Counted from the first letter of the stretch, positions 18,449-29,171 are shown. The stretch is DNA of 64,000 nt from XYD12-FULL-36-8 sp964613805 (GCA_964613805.1 CAZTJF010000009.1:1-64000), one strand, 5' to 3'. Notes: generated from the letters alone by a model not told the origin. Translations and numbers: made by a program.

Positions 18449-20575
18449 ATGACTAAAGCTATTCTGATCATAAGTTCATTGTGTGCATTTTTTTTCCTTT
18501 CATTTACCTATGCACAATCTGAGGAACGAAAGTTCAACAAAATTTTAACTGACGATAACTCAAAGTATACTAATGTTGGAAATGCTGGTTTAACAGTAAC
18601 AAACTTTGGCACATACGGTCATGGGTTTGCCCTATGGCCACAGCAACCATCCGCAGAATATCCTTTAGGCAGTGGAATCGAACATCTTTTTGATGGCGGA
18701 CTTTGGATTGGAGCTTTCAAATCAAACGATGCATTTGGTAATGGCAGGCAAGGTCCTTTTGTGACAACAGGGGCAATTGATGTTGCCTCAACTGCTACAA
18801 AAGGCGGCGGTTTTGAATATACCAATGCTCCTGGCGATAGAGTGGTTGAAAGATCATCACTTTTGGATTCCAGATTCTACAGTCCATTTGCAATTTCGCA
18901 TCAAGATTTTGTTATGGATTATGTTGATACTAATCTTGTTTGGGAAAATGGAGAACTGATAGAAGGACATATTCCTCTTGGTTTAGCGATACACCAGGAA
19001 AGTTATGTTTGGAATTTTCCTTTTGCTGATTTTTTTGTAATCATGAATTATTCAATTAAGAATGTTTCCAATAAATATCTTGACAGCGTTTATGTTGGTT
19101 TGTGGACAGATGCTGTTGTTAGAAACACGAAAATTACTTCTCCAAGAACAGGCGGTTCATTTTTTAACAAAGGTGGTGATGGATATTCAGACTCGATGAA
19201 AATTGCTTATGAGTTTGATGCAGCCGGAGACATTGGTTTTTCTGACAGCTACATTGGTGTTCAGTTCCTTGGTTCAACTCCATCACTTGACAGCATATTT
19301 TTTGTTGGAAATGATACCCTGCCGTCTGTGAATTTCACCTCTTGGCAGTTTAGAAATACTGATGATCCAAATTTCTTTGCGCCGCAAGTTGATCAGGACA
19401 GATACAAAAAAATGAAAGGGTATTTTGATTTAGGAGGGAATAATCGTTATGGGAAAGGAATAAATCCGGCAACATTAAAGTCTGCATCCAATAGATCAAT
19501 AATGATTACAAGCGGTCATTATAAATCAATAGCTCCTGGTGATTCAATAAATGTAGTATTCGCAATTGTCTTTGCTAAGAAATTTGGTACCGACCCGGCA
19601 GCTTTAGATACACGTGAACAAAAGAAAAATTTATTCGATAATGCTGAATGGGCATTGCGTGCTTACTACGGTGAAGATAGAAACCGAAATGGAATTTTAG
19701 ATCCAGGTGAAGACAGTGATGGTAATGGAAAAATTACCCGATACATTTTGCCTGCACCGCCTAATATTCCTAAGGTTAAAGTTTTACCTTCATCAAATAA
19801 AGCTGTTATTTATTGGGATAATAGTGCGGAAAATTCGGTGGATCCAATTTCCGGCAAAAAAGATTTTGAAGGTTATAAAATTTATAGAACTCAAGCTGGC
19901 TTTGATATTTCAAATGTTCAAAACATTCTTTCTTCTTTGGTTTTATTGGCAGAGTTTGACAGTTCTTCAAACAATATTGGTTTTGACACAGGCTTCGATT
20001 TTGTAAAATTGAATGCACCGATAACATTCTCAAATGATACGAATAAGTATTGGTACAAATTCGAGGTTGATAATCTTTTAAATGGCTGGCAGTATTTATT
20101 TTCTGTTACTGCTTTTGACAAAGGCGATGCAGAAAATAATCTTACGAGTTTAGAATCAAGCTTGTTATCTAATTTAAATAGAATACTCCCTGGTACTCTG
20201 CCAAATGATGATGAACTTCTTGAAATTGGAGTTTATCCAAATCCTTATTACGGAAATGCAATTTGGGATGGAACTTCAGAACGATTAAGGAAAATTTATT
20301 TTTATAATTTACCATCTGAGTGCGAAATTACAATTTATACATTATCTGGAGATGTGATTAGAAGAATTGAACATAATGGGTTAAGCAATGGAACTGATCT
20401 TAGATGGTTTGAGCAATATGCGAGCGATGGAAAACAGAAATTTGCAGGCGGAGAGCATGCTTGGGATTTAATCACCGATAATGATCAAGCTATCGCAACG
20501 GGTTTATATCTTTTTACAGTAAAGAATAATAATACCGGTAATATTAAAACCGGGAAGTTTTTAGTAATAAAATAA
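18449..20575 (+). CDS. T9SS cargo: secreted protein with EF-type loop and FN3
   Basis: A 708-residue exported protein with signal peptide (residues 1-22, ending FTYAQ). The bulk (about 30-400) matches no family I know. A calcium-loop-like segment RNGILDPGEDSDGNGKITRY occurs near 413-432, followed by an FN3-like domain (about 440-560). The C-terminus (GVYPNPYYG at about 594 to GKFLVIK) is a variant of the type IX secretion sorting domain with the FlgD-like fold. It heads a run of seven surface genes to 32524 on the same strand, and the next gene follows after 13 bases. Confidence 0.7.
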   Translation: MTKAILIISSLCAFFFLSFTYAQSEERKFNKILTDDNSKYTNVGNAGLTVTNFGTYGHGFALWPQQPSAEYPLGSGIEHLFDGGLWIGAFKSNDAFGNGRQGPFVTTGAIDVASTATKGGGFEYTNAPGDRVVERSSLLDSRFYSPFAISHQDFVMDYVDTNLVWENGELIEGHIPLGLAIHQESYVWNFPFADFFVIMNYSIKNVSNKYLDSVYVGLWTDAVVRNTKITSPRTGGSFFNKGGDGYSDSMKIAYEFDAAGDIGFSDSYIGVQFLGSTPSLDSIFFVGNDTLPSVNFTSWQFRNTDDPNFFAPQVDQDRYKKMKGYFDLGGNNRYGKGINPATLKSASNRSIMITSGHYKSIAPGDSINVVFAIVFAKKFGTDPAALDTREQKKNLFDNAEWALRAYYGEDRNRNGILDPGEDSDGNGKITRYILPAPPNIPKVKVLPSSNKAVIYWDNSAENSVDPISGKKDFEGYKIYRTQAGFDISNVQNILSSLVLLAEFDSSSNNIGFDTGFDFVKLNAPITFSNDTNKYWYKFEVDNLLNGWQYLFSVTAFDKGDAENNLTSLESSLLSNLNRILPGTLPNDDELLEIGVYPNPYYGNAIWDGTSERLRKIYFYNLPSECEITIYTLSGDVIRRIEHNGLSNGTDLRWFEQYASDGKQKFAGGEHAWDLITDNDQAIATGLYLFTVKNNNTGNIKTGKFLVIK

Positions 20576-20588
20576 TAAGGAGAAAAAA

Positions 20589-22709
20589 ATGAAATCGAGG
20601 ATACTGTTTTTAATGTTAATAGCATTTACCGGGTTAACATTTTCCCAGTCTCAATATCCATTGGTGACCATTCAAGATATTCAATATGTAGCGGACTCAT
20701 TGCAGAATTCCGATCCTCCTTCACCGCTGAATGGCGATACAGTTAGAGTTAGAGGAATTGTTTTAGTCAGACCAGTAATTGATCCTGACACCAATAGAGG
20801 AGTGATTATTTCTGCCGGTGCAAGATGGTCAGTTTACATACAAGACCCCAATGGTGGTTTGTGGGGTGGTTTAAATATCCTTCAGCAAGATACTTCGAGT
20901 CCAGGTGTGCAAAATACTTTTATGGATTTGGTTGATACGGCTCAGGTTGTTGAGTTTACAGGTGTTGTAGCAGAATTCTTAAATAACACAACACAGATGA
21001 ATATCCTTACCAATCCTCCAGTTCCTGTTCAAGTTATTAGTGTAGAACCAAAGCGGCCTGATCCCATAGAAATAACGCTAGATGAGTTTTTTACACCTGA
21101 GGGAGCTCATAGTTTTAAAGCAGAAAAGTATGAAGGAATGTACGTTATAGTTAGAAATGTTATAACATCTGATCGTAATGCAAACGGTAATTATAAAATA
21201 AATGATGGTTTTGGTCACTATGCTTTTATTTATAATCAATCAAGATATTACAAAACCGGATCTGCTGGATTAATACCTGGTTATACACCGCCCTTAGACG
21301 GTTCTATTATATCTTATATAAGAGCAGTTGTGACTACGAGAGCAGATGGTTATTATCTTGTACCGATGCTACCTGGGGATGTAGGTCCAATTACCGCAAC
21401 ACCTCCGATTATTTCTTCGATCAAAAGAAATGAAACACTTGTCGGACCAAATCAACCTGTGGAAATTTCTGCTTCTATTCGAGATCTCGATGGTAGTGTT
21501 ACTGAAGCAAAATTATTTTACAGTGTTAATGGTGGTGCAGTTGACTCTGTAGCTATGACTCGTTCTGTATCTGATACATTACTTTATTCTGGAACTATTC
21601 CAGGAGTTTTAGACTCTGCATTGGTTGATTTTTATATTAGATCAAAAGATAATGAAGGAAATACTTCCTTCAATCCGCAGAACATTGTTACCGGCAAATA
21701 TTTTTATTTAGTTCTGAATAGACCTTTAACAATTCAGGATGTTCAGTATAGTCCATTTGGAAGTGGGTTCAGTGCCTATAACAATTATAGAGTAACAATT
21801 AGCGGAGTTGTTACAGCCGATACATCGGATATTCCCGGTATCAGCGGAACACCACTAAGAGTTTATATGCAAAATGGACAGGGACCATGGAGCGGTATCC
21901 AAATTGGAACATTGGGTACGCTTGGAACAAGTGTTCTCAATCTCAAGAATGGTGATAACGTAACTGTTCAAGGTGTGATTTCTGAAGTATTCAATGTTAC
22001 ACGAATTGACAGTCTTTCAATTTTGACAGTTAATTCTTCAAATAATCCAACACCAGATGCTCAAGCATTAACAACTGGTGAAATCGGTATGTTTGACGGC
22101 GTTGTAAATAAAGAAAAATGGGAAAGTGTTTTAATAAAATATGTTAATGTCACGGTTGATTCAGCAAATGCAGACGGTGCAAGTAATTTTGGAGAAATTT
22201 TTGTTGACGATGGTTCTGGGCATACAAGAGTAGAACTACAAGACGGAAATCATAAATATCATAATCTTTGGGATGCTAGCTTAGCAAATGACACTACTTT
22301 AGTTCAAGTTAAGAAGGGTGATCGTTTTACCGAGCTGAAAGGTGTTTTGTTCTTCTCATTCAGTCATTATAAACTCGTTCCAAGAAAGAATGATGATTTA
22401 GTTGGATATCAACCTACAGGAATAGAATCTGAAACTAATTTGCCGGAGCAATATTCTTTAAATCAGAACTATCCGAATCCTTTTAACCCTGCAACAACTA
22501 TTTCGTATTCGTTACCAAAAGCAGGAAATGTTGCATTGAAAATATTCAATGTTCTCGGACAGGAAGTAAAAACGCTGATCAATCAGTATCAAAATACTGG
22601 AACATACAAAGTTAGTTTTGATGCAAGTTCATTGACCTCAGGAATATATTTTTACAGTTTAAGTACTGATGATTTTCTGCAAGTTAGAAAAATGATGTTA
22701 ATAAAATAA
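20589..22709 (+). CDS. T9SS-sorted protein with OB-fold domains
   Basis: A 706-residue exported protein. The signal peptide ends TFSQSQ. Two OB-fold-like regions, of the kind found beside extracellular nuclease domains, are seen: about 25-165 (VRVRGIVLVRP, SVYIQDPNGGLWGGLNI) and about 390-590 (VTISGVVTAD, LRVYMQNGQGPWSGIQIG). An Ig-like segment lies between them. No nuclease motif was found. The C-terminal sorting domain is textbook: NQNYPNPFNPATTISYSL at about 628, then VLGQEVKTL and GIYFYSL. It is probably secreted through the type IX system and attached to the surface. It is co-directional and closely spaced with the genes on each side. Confidence 0.75.
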   Translation: MKSRILFLMLIAFTGLTFSQSQYPLVTIQDIQYVADSLQNSDPPSPLNGDTVRVRGIVLVRPVIDPDTNRGVIISAGARWSVYIQDPNGGLWGGLNILQQDTSSPGVQNTFMDLVDTAQVVEFTGVVAEFLNNTTQMNILTNPPVPVQVISVEPKRPDPIEITLDEFFTPEGAHSFKAEKYEGMYVIVRNVITSDRNANGNYKINDGFGHYAFIYNQSRYYKTGSAGLIPGYTPPLDGSIISYIRAVVTTRADGYYLVPMLPGDVGPITATPPIISSIKRNETLVGPNQPVEISASIRDLDGSVTEAKLFYSVNGGAVDSVAMTRSVSDTLLYSGTIPGVLDSALVDFYIRSKDNEGNTSFNPQNIVTGKYFYLVLNRPLTIQDVQYSPFGSGFSAYNNYRVTISGVVTADTSDIPGISGTPLRVYMQNGQGPWSGIQIGTLGTLGTSVLNLKNGDNVTVQGVISEVFNVTRIDSLSILTVNSSNNPTPDAQALTTGEIGMFDGVVNKEKWESVLIKYVNVTVDSANADGASNFGEIFVDDGSGHTRVELQDGNHKYHNLWDASLANDTTLVQVKKGDRFTELKGVLFFSFSHYKLVPRKNDDLVGYQPTGIESETNLPEQYSLNQNYPNPFNPATTISYSLPKAGNVALKIFNVLGQEVKTLINQYQNTGTYKVSFDASSLTSGIYFYSLSTDDFLQVRKMMLIK

Positions 22710-22759
22710 TCCTTTATCTCGCATAGGCTGAATTAAACTTTTGCGGGAAATTTATTTAT

Positions 22760-24286
22760 ATGAATCGTAAATTTATTTTTATTAATGTTCTCTTATCAGC
22801 GATATTAACTCTATCGTGCTACGATAAATTAACGGATAATCCGGTGGGAAATATTCCGCCAAATACTTATTCATTTTTATATCCAGACAGTACTATCAGC
22901 AGCCAGCCAAGCAGGTTAAAAGTACATTGGTCAGGTGATGATCCCGATGGTTTTGTTGTTGGATTTTATTTTTCTTGGGATAATGTTAATTGGACATTTA
23001 CTTTAAAAAATGACAGCTTGTTCGCATTACAGATTGGTGCTGTGGATACAAATTATGTTTTCCAAGTTGCTGCTGTAGATAATGGCGGTAATGGTGTTTA
23101 TGATAATCAAGTTGTTCAGAATGGAATTAATTTTGGCAGAGAACCCTTTATAGATAAAAATGGAAATGGATTTTATGATAACGGAGAAACTTTTTTTGAC
23201 ATTGGACTGATTGACCCAACTCCGGCTCAAATTAGATTTCCAATAAAAAATTCTGCTCCGACTGTTTATTGGAATACATTGTCTTTTCTTCCAGATACTT
23301 CTTTTCCTGCAATGACGTTTGGCTGGGAAGCTGAGGATATTGATGGTGACGCATCCATAGAACACATCAACATTGCACTTAACGATACAACAAATTTTGT
23401 TCAGTTAAATGGCGGCGTGCGTCGCATTGCAATTAGGACAAAGGATTTTACTTCAGCAAATCCGTTAATGGATATATTGATTGACGGCAATCCAAATAAT
23501 TTAGCCAGTATCAAATTACCAGGTTTGATTTACAATAACGATAATAGATTTTTTGTTCAGGCGGTTGACATTTCGGGTGCCAAATCTTCTTTCATCTCTT
23601 TGCCAAATGGTTCAAAAAAATGGTACGTTAAAAAGCCAAAAGGTAAACTCCTGATAATTGATAACTATGCTACCTCTGATAATGCAGCGACTTTTTACGA
23701 TCAAATGATGGATAGTTTAACATTGTCCGGTAAGTATGATGTTATAAATTTGCATGCCACAACTCAAGTGCCCCCGTACATCAATCTCACATTGCTGGAA
23801 ACAATTAAGTTGTTTGGATATTCCATCTGGTATTCTGACAATAATCCTTCTCTCGATCTTGCAAATGCTGCCGTTCAGAAATATTTAGATGCTGGCGGAA
23901 AAATAATGTTCTCCATGCAGTTTCCTCAAAGTGTTGATCTAACTGCGCTTCAAGGATTTTTACCAATCATTTCGGATAGTAGTGATTCACGTTCTTCTTT
24001 GTTATCTGGAGTCACAGTTTCAGCGAGTTTAACACAACCAACATATCCGGAACTTCAAACTACTGCTTCACTATTCAGGGTGCGAACTTTTTATCTGGGT
24101 CAGCTTGGAGTGGTACCAATCTATTATTTTCCCAATTTGGAATTAAAGGGTTACATAGGATTTTCAAATACAGCTAAAAGTTTATTTTTCATTGGGCTCC
24201 CATTACATCGAGCAAATGGTGGAAACGCCAATGTTAAATCACTTCTTTCAAAAGTATTGTATCAAGATTTCGGGTTAACACCATGA
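22760..24286 (+). CDS. Surface lipoprotein with FN3-like domain
   Basis: A 508-residue protein with a lipoprotein signal: hydrophobic stretch then LTLSC, cysteine at residue 20. Residues about 30-110 resemble an FN3/Ig domain (LKVHWSGDDPDGFVVGFYFS). A calcium-loop-like motif DKNGNGFYDNGETF lies at about 133. The C-terminal half (about 290-508) has an alpha/beta look, GKLLIIDNYATSDNAATFYD, like domains that resemble glutamine amidotransferase folds, but without a recognisable active site. Its last codons overlap the ATG of the TonB-dependent receptor by 4 bases, so the two are translationally coupled and probably act together, as receptor-lipoprotein pairs do. Confidence 0.65.
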   Translation: MNRKFIFINVLLSAILTLSCYDKLTDNPVGNIPPNTYSFLYPDSTISSQPSRLKVHWSGDDPDGFVVGFYFSWDNVNWTFTLKNDSLFALQIGAVDTNYVFQVAAVDNGGNGVYDNQVVQNGINFGREPFIDKNGNGFYDNGETFFDIGLIDPTPAQIRFPIKNSAPTVYWNTLSFLPDTSFPAMTFGWEAEDIDGDASIEHINIALNDTTNFVQLNGGVRRIAIRTKDFTSANPLMDILIDGNPNNLASIKLPGLIYNNDNRFFVQAVDISGAKSSFISLPNGSKKWYVKKPKGKLLIIDNYATSDNAATFYDQMMDSLTLSGKYDVINLHATTQVPPYINLTLLETIKLFGYSIWYSDNNPSLDLANAAVQKYLDAGGKIMFSMQFPQSVDLTALQGFLPIISDSSDSRSSLLSGVTVSASLTQPTYPELQTTASLFRVRTFYLGQLGVVPIYYFPNLELKGYIGFSNTAKSLFFIGLPLHRANGGNANVKSLLSKVLYQDFGLTP

Positions 24287-27105
24287 AATACTTATTCGGC
24301 TTAATGGTTCTGTTCGGAATAGTTTCTGTTTTTGGTCAGGAAAGTGGAAATCTTGCAGGCAAAATTACTGATGCAAAATCCGGTGAAGGATTACCAGGAG
24401 TTAATATAATTCTCAAAGGAACTTATTACGGCGCCGCAACCGATATAAATGGAAACTTCCGAATCAATTCGATAAATACTGGTAATTACACAATCGAGAT
24501 TTCTTACATCGGTTATAAAACCATGCAGTTTACCGGAATAAAAATAGAGTCGAATAAAACAAAACAGCTTGATGTTAAATTAGAAGAGTCAGTCCTGACT
24601 CTTGCACAAGATGTAGTTGTAATCGGGGATAAGCCATTGCTTGATGTTGAAGAAACACAAAGTAAAAAGACAATTTCACGTGAAGATATAGAAAACTCAA
24701 TTGTGGAAAACATTGGGGATGTAGTCGTCCAGCAGCCGGGAGTAATTAAATCTGACAATGCAATTCACATTCGCGGCGGCAGGGCTTATGAAAATGCTTT
24801 TTTGCTTGATGGTGTTTCTGTTCAAGATCCACTTGCGGGAACTGGCTTTGGACTGCAGCTTTCAGCAAATGCTATTGAAGAAGTTGAAGTTATTACCGGT
24901 GGTTACAATGCTGAATTTGGACAAGCAACTTCCGGAGTTGTAAATGTCAGAACAAGAGAAGGAAGTGACAGGTACAGAGGGTATCTATCTTACAAAAAAG
25001 ATAATCTCGGCAACAAAAATTCTAACCACGTTTTCAATATTGATATTCTTGAATCAAATATAAGTGGTCCCGAACCAATTACTTCTTTTATTCTTCCGGA
25101 ATTGGGCTTAAGAATTCCTGGAGAAATGAATTTCTTCGGCAGTTTTTATGTAGGATTAAGCGATGGAATTACCCAAGGTTATTTCAAACCAACAGCCAAT
25201 CAATTATATTCTTCAACTTTCGGAGGAACCAGATTTGCTCCGCGAAGCGAAAATAGTTGGTTTTGGCTTGCTAAGTTGACTTATAAATATTCGCCTACAA
25301 TTAAGTTCCAATATTCTTATAATCAATCGGTTAACATAAATCAAAACTCACAGTCGCTGCAGTCAAATCTTGAGTACATAGAACCAAGTCCTGGTTATCA
25401 ATATGAATTTCAATATTTGCTGGATAATGCTAATACGTTCACTCATCAAAACCGATATCAAACTTTTGGGGTAACGCATACTCTTAATCCAAAAACTTTT
25501 TATGAACTGAAGCTCAATCATTATTTTACTAATCTTCGTGCAGATGCTAATGGAAGAAAATGGAATGAATATTTAGAACCAAAAGATTTCACAAGTTTTC
25601 CAATTGAGTATTATAACATCAATCGTGATACCGTTGGTGTAATTCCTGGAGATGGCTTTTGGGATGTTGGAAATCCATTCACTTGGCGGGATCATTATGT
25701 TGAGGAGTTTTCAGTTAGAGGTGATCTTACAAGCTTTTTTGATGAGAAAAATAAATTCAAAGCCGGATTTAATCTTCAATTTCAAACCATGCAAGTTATT
25801 GATATTTACAAACCATGGGTTGGTGAACTTGGTTTGAATAATGACATCTATAAAGTTTATCCTGCAATTGGGTCGTTTTATGCACAGGACAATATAAATT
25901 TTTCAGGTATGATTTTGAATTTCGGACTGCGTTTTGATTATTGGTTTCCGGGAAAGTATGTTGATGATGCTATCGAAAATCCTGCTGTAGTTACAATTCC
26001 TGATGAAACCAGAAATAACTATAGGGATAATACTTTCAGCTGGTTTGGTAATCGTAGATGGAAAGGAAGGTTAAGTCCGCGGCTTGGTATTTCGCATCCT
26101 GTTTCAGATAATCAGATACTTTTCTTTTCTTACGGACATTTCAGCAAGTGGCCTAAACCGCAATTTGTTTACGCGAAACTTAATCCATTAAATGCACAAT
26201 CGTCATTTCAAAAATTTGGTAATCCAAATCTTAATCCTGAAACTACAGTTGCTTATGAACTTGGTTTAAAAACTCAGTTTAGTAATGATGATGTATTGAC
26301 AATTACGGCTTACTATAAAGATATTTTTGATTATGTGAGTACAAGATCAGCAATAATTACTTCTGCTAGATTTGCATCTCAAAGATTTATCACTTATGTA
26401 AATTCTGATTATGCTCGTTCACGCGGAGTTGAACTTGAGTATAAAAAGAGAGTGGGGAAATGGTTCAACGGTTCTGCTAATTTCGCATATTCAATTGTAA
26501 CCGGAAAAAGTTCTTCAGCTGATGAGGGTGTGTTAGTTCTGAGAGGAGATCTAGATGAATCAATTAAAGAAGAATTTGTTCCTTGGGATCGTCCTATATC
26601 CGCATCCTTGAACGCAAATTTTTATGTTGAAAGCGGAAATGCATTATTTGATTTCGGAAATGGAATTTTGGATGATTATAATGTTTACATACGGCTGCAA
26701 TATCAATCGGGTAAACGATATACTCCCGCTATCTTTGACCGTCCTTTCGTGCCAGGTTATTATTTAAGCAATGGAAGACCTGTATATGAAACGGATAGAA
26801 GTAATCGTTACGGTGAAATTGGTGATGACTGGTTTTGGGTTGATTTAAATTTTGAAAAATATTTCTACTTGGGCGGCTTTAAATTATCTGTGTTTATGGA
26901 GATAAATAATTTATTTGATGCAAAGAATTCGGCAATAATAAATCCTGCAACAGGTAAAGCATATGAATATGGTGATCCAACCCCACTTTCATGGAATGAT
27001 CCAAAGTATCCTGAATTGCAGGCTCCGCTTGATCCGTATCCTTTTAATCCGGCGAGATATTTAACAATTAGAAACATAAAATTTGGTTTGAGTCTAAAGT
27101 TTTAA
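24283..27105 (+). CDS. TonB-dependent outer-membrane receptor
   Basis: A 940-residue receptor. After a signal peptide (about 1-18) comes a carboxypeptidase-regulatory-like domain (about 23-105: GKITDAKSGEGLPGVNIILK, then GYKTMQF). The plug follows (about 125-230: VVQQPGVIKSDNAIHIRGGR, FLLDGVSVQDPL, GYNAEFGQATSGVVNV). The rest is a 22-strand-type barrel ending in an aromatic F (IKFGLSLKF). It imports a large ligand with TonB energy; the ligand is not predictable. It overlaps the lipoprotein gene upstream by 4 bases and is followed after 1 base by a PorV-like gene, so it is in the same operon. Confidence 0.88.
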   Translation: MKYLFGLMVLFGIVSVFGQESGNLAGKITDAKSGEGLPGVNIILKGTYYGAATDINGNFRINSINTGNYTIEISYIGYKTMQFTGIKIESNKTKQLDVKLEESVLTLAQDVVVIGDKPLLDVEETQSKKTISREDIENSIVENIGDVVVQQPGVIKSDNAIHIRGGRAYENAFLLDGVSVQDPLAGTGFGLQLSANAIEEVEVITGGYNAEFGQATSGVVNVRTREGSDRYRGYLSYKKDNLGNKNSNHVFNIDILESNISGPEPITSFILPELGLRIPGEMNFFGSFYVGLSDGITQGYFKPTANQLYSSTFGGTRFAPRSENSWFWLAKLTYKYSPTIKFQYSYNQSVNINQNSQSLQSNLEYIEPSPGYQYEFQYLLDNANTFTHQNRYQTFGVTHTLNPKTFYELKLNHYFTNLRADANGRKWNEYLEPKDFTSFPIEYYNINRDTVGVIPGDGFWDVGNPFTWRDHYVEEFSVRGDLTSFFDEKNKFKAGFNLQFQTMQVIDIYKPWVGELGLNNDIYKVYPAIGSFYAQDNINFSGMILNFGLRFDYWFPGKYVDDAIENPAVVTIPDETRNNYRDNTFSWFGNRRWKGRLSPRLGISHPVSDNQILFFSYGHFSKWPKPQFVYAKLNPLNAQSSFQKFGNPNLNPETTVAYELGLKTQFSNDDVLTITAYYKDIFDYVSTRSAIITSARFASQRFITYVNSDYARSRGVELEYKKRVGKWFNGSANFAYSIVTGKSSSADEGVLVLRGDLDESIKEEFVPWDRPISASLNANFYVESGNALFDFGNGILDDYNVYIRLQYQSGKRYTPAIFDRPFVPGYYLSNGRPVYETDRSNRYGEIGDDWFWVDLNFEKYFYLGGFKLSVFMEINNLFDAKNSAIINPATGKAYEYGDPTPLSWNDPKYPELQAPLDPYPFNPARYLTIRNIKFGLSLKF

Positions 27106-27106
27106 T

Positions 27107-28087
27107 ATGAAAAGATATTTTGCATTTTTTTTCTTAATAGTAATAATACCAATTACGGTAAAAGCACAGCTTTTTCCTGTACTTGGCGGGCAGCGAGCTG
27201 GCATTTCTACTGCACAATTTCTTAAGATTGGTGTTGGAGGAAGAGCTACCGCAATGGGAGATGCATTTGTAGCCGTTGCAAATGATGCTTCGGCACTTTA
27301 CTGGAATCCGGCAGGTTTAGTTCAATTTCAGGAAAATCAAGTTATCTTTTCTCACAATAGCTGGGTTGTGGATATCAATCATGAATTTTTAGGTGCAGTA
27401 TATCATTTAGATGAAACAAATTCATTTGGAATATCTGTTACTGCATTAACAATGCAAGATATGAAAGTAACCACTGAGTTTGCGCCATTCGGAACTGGTG
27501 AATATTTTGGCTTCAGCGATTTTGGAATTGGAATTACATATTCGCGAAAAATGACAGATCAATTCAGCTTCGGTGGAACAGTAAGATATATTGAAGAAAC
27601 TCTTGATAAACTCAAAATGCGCGGAATAATGATTGACCTAGGTACATTTTATTGGACTGGTCTTGGCTCAACGAGATTTGCAGTTGCAGTCTCAAATTTT
27701 GGTAATCAGCTTGCACCTGATGGTGAAGTTGTGCTAGTTGGAAAAAGAAAAAAGTCAGACTGGCAGTCATTCTCACCACCGACTATGTTTAGAATAGGTT
27801 TTGCGTTTGAACCAATTGAAAACGAGGAACACAAATTAACTGCATCATTTCAACTGAATCACCCGAATGACAATAGTGAAAATGTTGTATCAGGTCTCGA
27901 ATACAGCTGGAATAGAATGCTGTATCTGCGAGGCGGATATAAACTTAATGTTGATGAACAGACTTTTTCTTTTGGTGCAGGAATTAATTTCCCGATTAGC
28001 TTTGCTAATTTTAATCTTGATTACGCCTACTCACAGTTTGAACGACTGGGTTCGGCACATCGCTTTTCAATTATATTAGGATTATGA
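27107..28087 (+). CDS. PorV/PorQ-family outer-membrane barrel protein
   Basis: A 326-residue protein with signal peptide (ends VKAQ). The N-terminal region has the family pattern: AQFLKIGVGGRATAMGDAFV followed by ANDASALYWNPAGL. Repeated amphipathic strands run to the C-terminus (RFSIILGL). PorV (LptO) shuttles type IX cargo for surface attachment, and PorQ-like relatives are numerous in Ignavibacteria, where they do not always belong to the core machine. Its place directly after the TonB receptor and among T9SS cargo genes suggests a dedicated partner of this locus. The spacing to the gene after it is 4 bases. Confidence 0.8.
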   Translation: MKRYFAFFFLIVIIPITVKAQLFPVLGGQRAGISTAQFLKIGVGGRATAMGDAFVAVANDASALYWNPAGLVQFQENQVIFSHNSWVVDINHEFLGAVYHLDETNSFGISVTALTMQDMKVTTEFAPFGTGEYFGFSDFGIGITYSRKMTDQFSFGGTVRYIEETLDKLKMRGIMIDLGTFYWTGLGSTRFAVAVSNFGNQLAPDGEVVLVGKRKKSDWQSFSPPTMFRIGFAFEPIENEEHKLTASFQLNHPNDNSENVVSGLEYSWNRMLYLRGGYKLNVDEQTFSFGAGINFPISFANFNLDYAYSQFERLGSAHRFSIILGL

Positions 28088-28091
28088 AAGT

Positions 28092-29171
28092 ATGAGAAGC
28101 TTGATTAAATATTACATCCTTTTGCTCCTTCCAATATTGATGAGTTGTGTGGAGAAGTTTGACATCAACCAATTTCAATCCGATAATAACAATGCAAACA
28201 TTGGCGGTGATACTGTTTATGTGCTGCTTTCTCCGACATGGGTTGGGTTCAATAAACCTCAGGACATTTATGTTGGTCGTGAACCATTTATTTATATTGC
28301 CGATACAGATAATGATAGAATTGTTATGATGAATTTGGCTGGACAGATTTTAAGCACTCGATCAATTAAAAAACCGACTTCCATTGCACAAGATTACAAA
28401 TTGAATCTTATCGTTTGTGCCGAATTTGATACGTTAGTCGGAAGTGAAACAAAAACTTTTAGTGCGGTTTTTAAATTGAACTTAGTTGCCGCTAATCATC
28501 AGCTTGAAAATGCACCAATAACGAGATTACTGCCACGTACTGTAGATTTAAATTTTCCTTTAAGAAAATATTCTGGTGTTACTGCTTTCTACAATAATAC
28601 CTTCTATGTTGCACGACAGGGACCTAGCAACTCAAGCATTTTTGATCCCGATAATTCAATATTAATTTTTCATCCCAAATCTTTTTATGGAAAAGGTGAC
28701 GGAGACACTTTGGTAGGGCGAGTTGCCAATGTTGATCCTGTAAGCAGTGGTTTAATTTCAGCTAATCAGATTAGTTCAATCAGATCAATTGGTAAGAAAA
28801 ATCTTGATTTTGTTGCCACATTAACTGGCAACAACAGCTTCAAAGCGCAATGGTTTCACTATCAAATTACTGCAATTGATGAGAGATATGTAAGTCAATT
28901 CTCTCCTCAAGATGGAATTAATTTTGTAATTCCTAATAGATTTTCTCAGCCTGAAGGAACTTGGGTTGATAATGATGGAAACATTTTCATTGCTGATGCA
29001 GGAAAAGACAGCGTCTATAAGTTTAGTGTATTTGGCGAAGAACTTCAATCATTTGGAGGACCAAGCATATTTAAGTCACCTCATGCAGTCGCATTCTTTG
29101 ACAGAACACTGTACGTTGCAGATACAGGTAATAACAGAATATTAAGATTCATTCTCTCTACAGATTTGTAG
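28092..29171 (+). CDS. NHL-repeat lipoprotein
   Basis: A 359-residue lipoprotein: LLPILMSC places the lipid-bearing cysteine at residue 19. The body carries NHL/six-bladed-propeller repeats, best seen at IYVGREPFIYIADTDNDRIV (about 60-80) and near the end in FIADAGKDSVYKFS and LYVADTGNNRILRFI (about 300-355). Such propellers bind partners or ligands; no catalytic residue is recognised. It ends the tightly packed group lipoprotein-receptor-PorV-NHL (gaps under 5 bases), after which there is a 77-base gap. Confidence 0.78.
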   Translation: MRSLIKYYILLLLPILMSCVEKFDINQFQSDNNNANIGGDTVYVLLSPTWVGFNKPQDIYVGREPFIYIADTDNDRIVMMNLAGQILSTRSIKKPTSIAQDYKLNLIVCAEFDTLVGSETKTFSAVFKLNLVAANHQLENAPITRLLPRTVDLNFPLRKYSGVTAFYNNTFYVARQGPSNSSIFDPDNSILIFHPKSFYGKGDGDTLVGRVANVDPVSSGLISANQISSIRSIGKKNLDFVATLTGNNSFKAQWFHYQITAIDERYVSQFSPQDGINFVIPNRFSQPEGTWVDNDGNIFIADAGKDSVYKFSVFGEELQSFGGPSIFKSPHAVAFFDRTLYVADTGNNRILRFILSTDL

